A stretch of 64,000 bases of DNA, from the NCBI GenBank assembly GCA_944412495.1, contig CALYBL010000014.1, positions 1 through 64,000 on the forward strand, read 5' to 3'. A program made the position numbers and the translations under genes. This document shows positions 1 through 7,609 of the stretch, piece after piece. This stretch comes from an uncultured Clostridia bacterium. Lineage in GTDB: Bacteria > Bacillota > Clostridia > Oscillospirales > Acutalibacteraceae. The notes beneath the pieces are model-generated. The model worked only from the letters and a program-made list of their open reading frames with translations. It did not search any database and was not told the origin of the DNA. Position 1 is the first letter of the stretch; each line of letters begins with the position of its first letter.

Positions 1-493
1 CATGGTGGTGGAAACATCCGCGTTTGAAGTAATCGAGTAAAGCGCGACGCTCGCAACGGTCGCGACGGTGTTTTGAGGGGTACTCCCAGCACCGTTGCGA
101 CCGTCGCCACCGTCGCGGAACGAAAAAACTGGGATGGTATTTTGCCATCCCATCTTTCAGGAGGGTGCCCTATTTTAGGGCACTCTAAAAGCGCCATATC
201 ATGTCGCATTTCACGATACCCTATGCCCCGAAACAGGGCACCGGGTACAGGGCAAAAAGCGTTCGGAGAACGCGCAGCCACAGAATGAAATTCTGTGTTC
301 AAAAGGGGCTTGGGGGCGCTGCCCTCAACAAGCAGACGGCAGGAAATGTGAGTGTGTATTAACACTCACATTGCTTGCCGGTCGTGTGTGTGGCTATCCA
401 CACGCATTGCTTGCCTGTATCTAAAACAACCGAAACGGCCCTTGTGCCGCTGCGGAAAATCAACTGAAATACAAGTATTGGGAGGTAACGAGT
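1..493. repeat. Hairpin-dense non-coding stretch
   Basis: No credible gene is seen. The stretch is packed with inverted repeats: GC-rich arms at about 52-70 and 91-118, TGGGATGG/CCATCCCA at 130-152, arms at 161-171/177-186 (GTGCCCT/AGGGCAC core), GCGTTC/GAACGC at 259-273, ACAGAAT/ATTCTGT at 280-297, an 11-bp stem at 345-355/362-372, and a stem at about 385-406. The last two hairpins are each followed by the same short string GCTTGCC. Composition and the following small orf suggest the flank of a conjugative or mobilizable element; that is inference. The open frame at 73-288 is a by-product of the repeats. Confidence 0.5.
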
Positions 494-739
494 ATGAGAA
501 AAATTTTGTCCTGTGAGTTTAACCTGGACACCGCCTGTGTGGAGTTGCGTCTGGCGGACGGGACGCTGCTCTCCATCGACTGCACGGCTGTGGAGAACGA
601 ACTAGCAAACAGTATGTACCAGCGGTCAGAACTGGACTGGCTGCTTTACACCGATCCGCTGGCCTATGCTGGGCTGATTTTGAATGGTGATCCCGAATTA
701 TATCTGAAGGCAGTAACAGAGAAAACTTTGTTAGACTAA
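494..739 (+). CDS. Small acidic protein of mobile-element type (possibly DUF6061)
   Basis: An 81-residue acidic protein with a good ribosome-binding site (GGGAGGT) just upstream of the ATG. It has no signal peptide or membrane segment. The N-terminal half (FNLDTACVELRLADGTLLSI) looks like two beta strands in an antiparallel hairpin; the C-terminal half has the pattern YQRSELDWLLYTDPLAYAGL. I recall similar small proteins (DUF6061-like) from integrative elements of gut Clostridia, but this is memory of style, not a search. It lies between the hairpin stretch and a restriction-modification locus, which supports a mobile-element origin. Function unknown. Confidence 0.6.
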   Translation: MRKILSCEFNLDTACVELRLADGTLLSIDCTAVENELANSMYQRSELDWLLYTDPLAYAGLILNGDPELYLKAVTEKTLLD

Positions 740-824
740 CGGCGAAACGAATGATCTGAAGTTGAATTTTTCACGAAAAAGTGATAAAATGAATTTAATC
801 ATTTATTACCTTGGAGGTAGAAAA

Positions 825-1079
825 ATGGCGATTTGTTATAATCGATTATTCCATCTGATGATAGATAAAAAGATGAGCAATGCTCAGCTAAAAGAAAAGG
901 CCGGTTTTAGTGCCAATATCATTACTCGCTTAAAGCGGAACGAGTATATTTCTATTGAAAGTATTGAACGTATTTGCCTTGTGTTGAAGTGTGGAGTAGA
1001 CGATATTCTGGAGTTTGTTCCAGAGGAAGATGAATGTAACATGAATCCGAGTGCTGGTATATGTGAAAATTCAATGTGA
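825..1079 (+). CDS. XRE-family helix-turn-helix regulator, possible controller of the adjacent R-M genes
   Basis: An 84-residue single-domain DNA-binding protein. The start is set at the ATG at 825, preceded by TTGGAGGTAG with ideal spacing; a longer frame from 762 lacks such a site. The Cro/C1-type five-helix fold spans nearly the whole protein: MSNAQLKEKAGFSANIITRL forms the HTH and ISIESIERICLVLKCGVDDIL the C-terminal helices. It resembles the short YozG/Cro-type regulators that repress their own promoters. It ends 44 bp before a DNA methyltransferase in the same direction, the position of a controller (C) protein in type II restriction-modification loci; that role is inferred from position only. 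Confidence 0.8.
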   Translation: MAICYNRLFHLMIDKKMSNAQLKEKAGFSANIITRLKRNEYISIESIERICLVLKCGVDDILEFVPEEDECNMNPSAGICENSM

Positions 1080-1123
1080 TTTGGACAATCAAAAACGCAA
1101 ACACATCATGACGGAGTATAAAT

Positions 1124-2398
1124 ATGTATAACGAAGCAAAAGCCTATCTACCGACTGCAATTACATCAGATAACTATCCAGTTCATAAGTGGTTTAATTT
1201 TGTTGCCGGTTATTCGCCTGAATATGTAAGAATGGTCATTAATGACTACGCAAAAAAAAATAGCAGGATGCCTCAAAAAATATATGACCCTTTTGCAGGT
1301 TGTGCAACAACTTGTGTCGTTGCTAATGAATATAACATACCGTCTCTTGGCGTAGAACGAAATCCATTTTTTTATAAGATAGGGTATACCAAAGCTAATG
1401 CAGATACCGCAATAAAGGAAGTATCTGTAATCTGTGCGGATTTTAAAAATGCAATTACAATGCCTTTTGTAGAAGGAAATATTAGTAAGTTGAGTTCATC
1501 TGCACAAACATTTTTGTTAAAACTTTTTGACTCAACCATATTAGAAAAACTTTTAGAATTACGATACATCGTAGAGACTTATAGCGGCATTAGATATTAT
1601 ATGGGCTTTACATTGTTATCTAAAATGATGGAATATGTGACAACCGCCAAAATTGATGGTATTTATCGTGTACCAACATCATCAAAAAGAGCTATGGATT
1701 TATTTTCTGCACTTACTCGTGCAGAAAATACTATGCTTGATGGTTTCAACTCTATTATATCAACAAAAAGCAAAAGTACTATAGTATTTGATTCATCTAT
1801 AACCTATGAATTAATTCCGGAATCTGTTGATTTAGTTGTATTTAGCCCTCCATATTTAAATAATTTTGATTTTGCAGAAATGACCAGAATGCAGTTGTAT
1901 TTTTGGGGGGAGGCTTCTAGTTGGGGAGACATATCAGAAAAACATAGAAATCATATGCTTGTTAATACTACGACAGCGCTAAAAAATGTCCGAGCTGATT
2001 CTCAACAAATGATTTTGCGCAATTCACTCCCCAACGATGTTCTGGATCAGATTGATCCTATTGTGGAACAACTTAAATTGATTAGAAAAAATGACCATAA
2101 GAAGAAAAACTACGATTTGCTTATTTATCCATACCTATCCCAAATGAGAGATGTCTTAATTCACTGTTATAATGCGTTGACAAGCAATGGTGAAGTACAT
2201 ATTGTGCTTAGTGATGCTGCATTTTATGGAATTCATATTAGTACTGAAAAATATATTCAAATGCTTTTAAATAGCATAGGTTTTAAGAGTAGTCGTATTG
2301 AGTTAATGCGTTCCCGCGGTGACCGCTGGCTTCTTGATAAACGGAAACAGACTTCAAAAAAACTCGGTGAATATGAAATTGTAGCCCAGAAAGGATAA
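1124..2398 (+). CDS. DNA methyltransferase (amino-type, probably N4-cytosine), type II R-M
   Basis: A 424-residue S-adenosylmethionine-dependent DNA methyltransferase. A motif X-like segment (about 20-38) is followed by motif I, DPFAGCATT (55-63), and the catalytic motif IV, SPPY (241-244). SPPY is usual for N4-cytosine enzymes, although N6-adenine cannot be excluded. The order X-I-...-IV differs from the common beta class, in which IV precedes I. The roughly 180 residues between I and IV include an insertion that may help target recognition. The gene is AT-rich compared with the housekeeping genes further on, which suggests transfer. The downstream nuclease begins 5 bp after the stop, so the two are translated together. 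Target sequence cannot be predicted. Confidence 0.85.
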   Translation: MYNEAKAYLPTAITSDNYPVHKWFNFVAGYSPEYVRMVINDYAKKNSRMPQKIYDPFAGCATTCVVANEYNIPSLGVERNPFFYKIGYTKANADTAIKEVSVICADFKNAITMPFVEGNISKLSSSAQTFLLKLFDSTILEKLLELRYIVETYSGIRYYMGFTLLSKMMEYVTTAKIDGIYRVPTSSKRAMDLFSALTRAENTMLDGFNSIISTKSKSTIVFDSSITYELIPESVDLVVFSPPYLNNFDFAEMTRMQLYFWGEASSWGDISEKHRNHMLVNTTTALKNVRADSQQMILRNSLPNDVLDQIDPIVEQLKLIRKNDHKKKNYDLLIYPYLSQMRDVLIHCYNALTSNGEVHIVLSDAAFYGIHISTEKYIQMLLNSIGFKSSRIELMRSRGDRWLLDKRKQTSKKLGEYEIVAQKG

Positions 2399-2403
2399 AT
2401 AGT

Positions 2404-3414
2404 ATGGAAACACTATATGAATTCGCAACTTCAATGATGAAAAGATCTATTGAACATTATTTTATACTAGTTAGTCTAACAAATAATTTTACCTGCTTTT
2501 CAGAAGAGATTTTTGCAGAAGAATATGCGAGACAAATGATTCTAGCCGGAAAATCTCTTGATTATATTAATTTAAGTCCATTAGAATGTGCTGATGCAAT
2601 TTCAAGGGTTCGTGCAGTCAACTTTGATATTGAAAAAGGGGTTTCTGCTTTTGTATACGAAAATACGCGGAAATATATTGCTACTCTAATTGAAAAAGCA
2701 GATGCACTAAGCAACGGCTTTAATCATCTAACAGCTGATAATATTAAAAACAACTCATATTTGCTGCCCATTTGGCAAGCTGCGCTTAATATTTCTAGTA
2801 AATCTAATTTAAAAGCCATCTTTGGTAGTTCATCTGACCAAAAAATTAGTGCTCCCGCTGCAACTAGAATTGCGGATTATGCTAACGATTATTTTTCAAA
2901 ACATCAGGTTAGCAAAGTACAAATTACTGAACGAACAGAACGCACATTGGAAGGCATTGTACGTGATTTAGTAGGCAGATTATTGTATGAAGCCATTGTA
3001 CGTGATGCTTTGGAACAAGAAGGAATACCTCACTTATGTGAGGATGAGTATAGCGGCATTGAAGGTGTGGTATATAAATTCCGCGCTGATTTTGTGATTC
3101 CAAATGAAAAAGAGCCCATAGCATTTATTGAGGTTAGAAAATCTAGCAGCAGACACGCATCTTTGTACGCTAAAGATAAAATGTTTAGTGCCATCAATTG
3201 GAAAGGCAAGTATAAAAATATGTTAGGAATTGTAGTTGCAGAGGGGGAGTGGACAAACGAATCCCTAATTACAATGTCCAAAGTTTTTGACTATGTGGTT
3301 CCTGTTTCAAGTTCAAGAGAGTTAGCTAAAAATATACGAAGATACTTAGATGGTGACAATAGTATTCTAAAATGGATAATTGATTTTAAAATCAATGAAA
3401 ACTGTAGCAATTGA
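2404..3414 (+). CDS. Probable type II restriction endonuclease (PD-(D/E)XK-like)
   Basis: A 336-residue protein starting 5 bp after the methyltransferase stop, the usual position of a cognate endonuclease. The C-terminal half contains a plausible PD-(D/E)XK core: a helix with E196, a strand ending RADFVI (D229), then IAFIEVRKS with E243, R245 and K246. The classical K of ExK would be R245 here, or K246 is used one position later, so the active site is slightly non-canonical. The N-terminal 150 residues are helical and may carry target recognition or dimer contacts. Assignment as nuclease rests on gene context plus this motif; the family was not recognised by sequence. Confidence 0.65.
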   Translation: METLYEFATSMMKRSIEHYFILVSLTNNFTCFSEEIFAEEYARQMILAGKSLDYINLSPLECADAISRVRAVNFDIEKGVSAFVYENTRKYIATLIEKADALSNGFNHLTADNIKNNSYLLPIWQAALNISSKSNLKAIFGSSSDQKISAPAATRIADYANDYFSKHQVSKVQITERTERTLEGIVRDLVGRLLYEAIVRDALEQEGIPHLCEDEYSGIEGVVYKFRADFVIPNEKEPIAFIEVRKSSSRHASLYAKDKMFSAINWKGKYKNMLGIVVAEGEWTNESLITMSKVFDYVVPVSSSRELAKNIRRYLDGDNSILKWIIDFKINENCSN

Positions 3415-3917
3415 TCTTAACTAATATAGGGAACACAACAATATTGTAGTCATTCTTAGTGTTATGATAATCATCCTTGCTTTAGAAAAAGCTATTTGGT
3501 ATGCTATATTGTTTGTAATTCACCCAAGTATGTATCCTAAGTCTCCCCCCTGATAGGATGGCCCAGATAGATTTTTGATAGCAAAAGTCCGAATAGACCT
3601 TAGGATAAGGATAATCTGCGTCAAATAAAACCACGACGAATTAAATCCCCTATACAAAAAAGTTTAGAAATAGATTTAACTCGGCGAGTGGGAATAAAAC
3701 GAAACACCGTAAAAAGCCAGTGTTTATGCGGGTTTGCGGCGGCTCAAGAAGTCTTTTGATAACAATTTGATAACAGCCATGGGGGAACCATTATTCTTGC
3801 AATCCAGTGGTTTATGGGTTACAGAATGATTGTAACTGGTTGTATGGCGGAAGAAATCCATATAGACAAGCCCTTAGCTGTGGGTAATCACTCATAGCTA
3901 AGGGCTTTTTGTCGTTC
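3415..3917. other. Non-coding gap after the R-M locus
   Basis: No gene is supported. The stretch is AT-rich with two runs TTTGATAACAATTTGATAACAG (around 3757-3777), a style seen at the ends of integrase genes in integrative elements, so it may be an element boundary or the trace of a deleted integrase. An intrinsic terminator lies at 3869-3910. Confidence 0.4.
3869..3910 (+). terminator. Intrinsic terminator
   Basis: An 11-bp perfect stem (AGCCCTTAGCT at 3869-3879, AGCTAAGGGCT at 3895-3905) is followed by a T run. It can end transcripts from the R-M locus. Confidence 0.75.
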
Positions 3918-4216
3918 TTATTCATCTTTTTTGAGCTTGTCCTGAAATGCCTCCACCAGCGTATCGCTTAACTCCTGCGAAGGGACTTTCGACCAGAGCT
4001 GCGTGGTATCGTATTTCGGATAGTAGTAACGCCAGCGGTCATAATCGTCCTTGCTGATTTCACCGGCATTTCAAGGTTGGGCTTTTCGTGGCCGCCCTCT
4101 GTTTTACTTAAATAATTGGTTGATACCAAGATTTTCTCAGATAAGTTTTCCTGTGTCAGCCCTAAATTTTTACGAGCCTTTTTAATCCGTTTTCCTATAA
4201 TTTAATAGTCAATCAT
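3918..4216 (-). pseudogene. Chimeric XRE regulator pseudogene
   Basis: On the minus strand an XRE-type N-terminus begins at 4216 (MIDY), hits an in-frame TAA as codon 5 (4202-4204), and continues as a clear HTH (KRIKKARKNLGLTQENLSEK, then STNYLSKTEGGHEKPNLEM). Near 4070 the frame shifts, and the rest reads as the C-terminus of an unrelated protein (GEISKDDYDRWRYYYPKYD, ending KLKKDE and a stop at 3918-3920). Two fragments have thus been joined by a deletion, with loss of frame and a premature stop. The second fragment resembles tails of proteins from clostridial mobile elements, but I cannot name it. Confidence 0.7.
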
Positions 4217-4349
4217 GATATACACAGCTTGTAGTTATTATAGAAATGTTTCGCTATAACTGCCGTTTAGCTATTGGTGTAAAAATTGACTTATAACTGA
4301 AAGAGTGATATTATTTTTTAAATAATGTGGTTAAAGTGAGGGGATTATA

Positions 4350-4931
4350 ATGGCGTTTTGCAGAATATGCGGCAGTAAGTTAGACGAAGACTCTAATTAT
4401 TGCGAAAATTGCGGTGCAAAAGTAGTTTCAACTGAATCTGCAGTCCATGAATCTATGACATTTTGCAAATATTGCGGAAAGCCCACAACTTTAGACGGAA
4501 TTTGCGCCGACTGTTTAACACGGAATGAACGTTTTAACAGATCAAACGCCAGCAATAATACAACTCAAACACCGCAGTGGGTATGCCCTAAATGCGGTGT
4601 GCTGATTAGTGAAATAATATGCCCGTACTGCGGAAACATGTATAATCCATTCGATAGAGAAATCCCCGTTGAACGAAATAAAGGTTTAGCGATAGCGGGA
4701 TTTGTTTGTGGTTTAATAGGTCTCTTTATTTTACCTATCATTTTCAGCCCATTAAGCTTAATTTTCGGCATAATTGCACTTGCGGCAAATCCTCGTGAAA
4801 AAGGCGAAGGATATAAAGCAATTTGGAAATATAAAAATAAAGCCCGCGGGTTTGGACTATCGGCAACTATTGTCGGTGCAATAGGAATCATTTATATGAT
4901 TATTAGGTTTTTTATTTTACTATATGAATAA
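4350..4931 (+). CDS. Zinc-ribbon membrane protein with C-terminal DUF4190-like region
   Basis: A 193-residue protein with three short zinc ribbons: FCRICG...YCENCG (4-22), FCKYCG...CADC (about 38-56) and WVCPKCG...CPYCG (about 76-94). The C-terminal part has two hydrophobic segments (about 112-145 and 168-190) with the pattern GFVCGLIGLFILP and SLIFGIIALAANP, as in DUF4190 domains, so the ribbons face the cytoplasm. The ribosome-binding site GTGAGGGG precedes the ATG. It is followed 41 bp later by a second zinc-ribbon membrane protein, so the two are probably co-transcribed. Zinc-ribbon/DUF4190 proteins are common in Clostridia and have no settled role. Confidence 0.75.
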   Translation: MAFCRICGSKLDEDSNYCENCGAKVVSTESAVHESMTFCKYCGKPTTLDGICADCLTRNERFNRSNASNNTTQTPQWVCPKCGVLISEIICPYCGNMYNPFDREIPVERNKGLAIAGFVCGLIGLFILPIIFSPLSLIFGIIALAANPREKGEGYKAIWKYKNKARGFGLSATIVGAIGIIYMIIRFFILLYE

Positions 4932-4972
4932 TAGGAAAGCGGTTTTACCGATAGCGTGAAGGGGAAATGGAT

Positions 4973-5950
4973 ATGGCATTCTGCAAATATTGCGGTCACG
5001 AACTTCGAGACGGAGCGAATTACTGTAAAAAGTGCGGAAAAAAAGTAGAAGCAACGCAAAAACCACTTAATAATACTTATGCTCCACAAATGGAAACAGC
5101 CTATGCTTCGGTCGCTGTACAGCCTAATTCTCGTAAAAAATCATCTGCTGGTCATAAAATAATAATCGCAGTTGTTATCGTTGCGGTTGTTGCGGGCATA
5201 CTCACTGCTGCCATATTTACGATAAGACAAATACTATTTTACAATGGATTAGGGACATTAAATAGTACCGGCTATGTAGAGGCTGTGTTTAAGCCAAAAA
5301 ATGCAGAAGAACTATCAGAAGGTGAATTTTTAAATAGCTACGCATATGCGCTAAACGATAAACTTCAAGATGCCAATTCTCTTTATTATTACAATTATTA
5401 TTCTGATACCCGTATACATGTAAACGAAAAGGATAAAGAGATTACCATATGGTTTCCGTGGGAAGCCGGAGGAGCAGATACTGGTTACTTGGAAGTTTTA
5501 GACAGTCTTAATATGAAAAGTCATATTTACTTTGTAACACCGGATTATTTCTCGAATCAGGGTACAGGAACAATATTAACTGCTGAAGATATGCTTCGTA
5601 TAGATGCGGTAGAAATACCAGATACAAATGGATATGGTCTTTATGTTCAATTTACAGAAAGCGGTAAAGAAAAATTTGCTGAGGTAACCGAAGAATTTGT
5701 CGGAATGCCTATTTATGTTTTATTAGACATGTCTCCCATAGCCATGCCTGTTGTGAATGAACCTATCGTTGATGGCGAAGTCACAATTCCTCTGGATATG
5801 GGTAAGGAACAGGTCGAAGCGGTCGCAGACGCAATCAATGTTCCACATCTTGCTTATGACCCAGAAACCGTAAAAGTAGTCCCGCCCAATAAGTTTGGAA
5901 GCTGGGTTTATAACTTGTTCTCCAAATCAAAAGAAACTGGAGATGATTAA
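4973..5950 (+). CDS. Zinc-ribbon, single-pass membrane protein with SecD-P1-like ectodomain
   Basis: A 325-residue protein. The ATG at 4973 is chosen over 4967 because GAAGGGG sits 8 nt before it but only 2 nt before the other. A zinc ribbon (C4, C7, C18, C21) is followed by a basic linker and one membrane segment (about 62-84). The ectodomain resembles the periplasmic P1 region of the translocase subunit SecD. Residues 210-290 read GKEKFAEVTEEFVGMPIYVL, then VVNEPIVDGEVTIPL, matching the SecD head pattern of a long helix, a VLLD strand and PVVNEPI. The earlier KEITIWFPW resembles the SecD P1 base. No SecD membrane helices (2-6) follow, so it is not a translocase. Role unknown; perhaps a stand-alone binding domain. 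Confidence 0.7.
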   Translation: MAFCKYCGHELRDGANYCKKCGKKVEATQKPLNNTYAPQMETAYASVAVQPNSRKKSSAGHKIIIAVVIVAVVAGILTAAIFTIRQILFYNGLGTLNSTGYVEAVFKPKNAEELSEGEFLNSYAYALNDKLQDANSLYYYNYYSDTRIHVNEKDKEITIWFPWEAGGADTGYLEVLDSLNMKSHIYFVTPDYFSNQGTGTILTAEDMLRIDAVEIPDTNGYGLYVQFTESGKEKFAEVTEEFVGMPIYVLLDMSPIAMPVVNEPIVDGEVTIPLDMGKEQVEAVADAINVPHLAYDPETVKVVPPNKFGSWVYNLFSKSKETGDD

Positions 5951-6349
5951 TTTTTCATATTACTTTCAAAATTAGATGCAAAATTTCCAGACTTAAACGT
6001 ATGAAAATATAGTGTTTTGAGGTAGACAATAAAATAAAGAATGTGTTTCCGTTCAATTCTTTCTCAAAACCCCAAAACAAAGCTCCTGCTTTTTATAGGC
6101 GGGGGCTTTTTACTTGCCGGACACATTAGACATATAAGACAGGCGTTGCATATAAGCTCTTGATTATATTTATATTTTAATGATCACCGGTTCCCCAAAC
6201 CTCCGAATAAACACTGGGTTTTCGGACCTCTTTTGCCTCCTGTGTACACAAAGGGCACACGCAGGTCCTTAATTCCTTTTATTTTTTCTTTATGAATTTA
6301 TTGACAGCGGCAGACGGCGTATAACGTCACCTGACGCTTTTTGCTATAT
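5951..6349. other. Intergenic gap between accessory and LysR regions
   Basis: No gene seen. It contains the terminator at 6079-6111 and otherwise unstructured AT-rich sequence. It separates plus-strand zinc-ribbon genes from the minus-strand LysR gene, so it receives convergent transcription. Confidence 0.5.
6079..6111 (+). terminator. Intrinsic terminator
   Basis: The stem AAAGCTCCTGC / GCGGGGGCTTT (with G-T pairs) is followed by T residues. It lies 130 bp after the SecD-P1-like gene. Confidence 0.6.
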
Positions 6350-7225
6350 TTAGGATAATTGCCCTTTCAGTTCATCCAGCAGCAATTCAGCTATGGGAGT
6401 AAACACCTGATACTTTTTCCAAATCACATACATTTTGGTTTCAAGCAGCGGCATAAGCGGACGAAAGCACAGCTCACTGTCCGAGCCGGTATCCACAAGC
6501 TTGTCAAATGAGAGCATATACCCGAGCCCTTCTTTAACAAAAACAGAGCCGTTATATGCAAGGTTTATAGTGCCGGAAAGCTTGAGCTGGTCTGCCTTTT
6601 CACCGCACCATCTGGAAATATCAAATTTCATGCCCTGCTCCGAGCAGATAAGCTCCAGTCCGGTAAGGTCTTCAAAGCGTATGCTCTCTTTTTGAGCAAG
6701 AACATCCTCCTTTTTCATGACAAGCCCCCAAGTGTTTGCCTCCGGAATTTCCAAATAGTTATATTTGGAAAGATTTGGCGGCTCCACAATCACGGCAAGG
6801 TCTATCAGCCCCCTGTCCAGCCGTTCTGCTACCTGTTCGGTATTACCGCTGGTTAGATGATAGCGGAACAGAGGGTATTTTGCTTTAAACGCCTTTATGG
6901 TACGCGCCAGATATTTAATCTGGTGGGATTCTGCACAGCCAATGTGTACCTCTCCGCCGGCAATATCATCCAGCGCCTTGAACTCCTCCTCCGTCTTATC
7001 CACCATGTCCAGAATGTCCTCTGCCCTTTTCCTCAAAAGCATTCCTTCGTCCGTTAAGCTTAATCCCGCGCTGTTCCTCCGAAAAAGCCTTTTGCCAAGC
7101 TCCTGTTCCATCTCTTTCATCTGTCTCGATAAAGTAGGCTGCGTAACATGAAGCGTTTCCGCCGCCCGTGACATATTGCCAGTTCTTGCAATTTCTAAAA
7201 AATAACGCAAAACACGAATTTCCAT
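6350..7225 (-). CDS. LysR-family transcriptional regulator
   Basis: A 291-residue LysR-type regulator. The winged HTH occupies residues 1-60 (EIRVLRYFLEIARTGNMSRA, then LHVTQPTLSRQMKEMEQELG), followed by the linker helix and a periplasmic-binding-protein-like effector domain from about residue 90. The second of two adjacent ATG codons (7225) is preferred because GGGAGG lies 7 nt upstream of it. The gene is divergent from the small orf and iron alcohol dehydrogenase starting at 7364. LysR regulators commonly control such divergent neighbours from the shared intergenic region (7226-7363), so it probably regulates the redox cluster. The effector is unknown. Confidence 0.9.
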   Translation of the reverse strand: MEIRVLRYFLEIARTGNMSRAAETLHVTQPTLSRQMKEMEQELGKRLFRRNSAGLSLTDEGMLLRKRAEDILDMVDKTEEEFKALDDIAGGEVHIGCAESHQIKYLARTIKAFKAKYPLFRYHLTSGNTEQVAERLDRGLIDLAVIVEPPNLSKYNYLEIPEANTWGLVMKKEDVLAQKESIRFEDLTGLELICSEQGMKFDISRWCGEKADQLKLSGTINLAYNGSVFVKEGLGYMLSFDKLVDTGSDSELCFRPLMPLLETKMYVIWKKYQVFTPIAELLLDELKGQLS

Positions 7226-7261
7226 CATGCGGCCTCCCGTCAGATTTTGTAATTAGTATAT

Positions 7262-7290
7262 TTGCAGGTGATATTCGTGTCAAGCATAAT
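7262..7290 (+). promoter_or_regulatory. Candidate sigma-A promoter of the alcohol dehydrogenase cluster
   Basis: TTGCAG (7262-7267), a 17-bp spacer and CATAAT (7285-7290) lie in the divergent gap with the LysR gene, about 75 bp before the first plus-strand gene. The surrounding AT-rich sequence is the likely LysR binding region. Confidence 0.4.
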
Positions 7291-7363
7291 ATGATATAAA
7301 ATATAAATATTAGACATATCTTTGCATAGCGATTAAAATATGGGATACAGGAGGTGCAACAGA

Positions 7364-7597
7364 ATGACGGAAGCATCCGACAGCATTGGTATCGTCTATC
7401 AGAACTTAAAAGACGCCGGCTGCAGCGAGCAGATTACCGAGCAATGCATGGGCCTTGTAAAAACGGGAAATTACAGCGGACTCCTGCCTGTTCTTTCCGA
7501 ATATAGGAAGGCGCTGCTTGATACAGTGCGTCTTGGGCAGAAGCAAATTGACTGCCTGGATTATCTGATTTACAAAATTCAAAAAGCAATAAATTAG
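7364..7597 (+). CDS. Small helical protein of unknown function
   Basis: A 77-residue protein. The ATG at 7364 follows GGAGGTGCAACAGA, while the longer frame from 7340 has no site. The sequence is all helical: a first half with EQCMGLVKTGNYSGLLPVL, then a long helix EYRKALLDTVRLGQKQIDCL ending in DYLIYKIQK. The end resembles the C-terminal dimerisation helix of MerR-type regulators, but there is no DNA-binding domain. It precedes the alcohol dehydrogenase by 12 bp and is divergent from the LysR gene, so it probably belongs to the same operon. Function unknown. Confidence 0.75.
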   Translation: MTEASDSIGIVYQNLKDAGCSEQITEQCMGLVKTGNYSGLLPVLSEYRKALLDTVRLGQKQIDCLDYLIYKIQKAIN

Positions 7598-7609
7598 GAG
7601 GTATCATCT

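Noticed and set aside
73..288. Open frame within the initial hairpin stretch
   Set aside because: It has no binding site and its translation follows the inverted repeats, so it is a product of the repeat structure.
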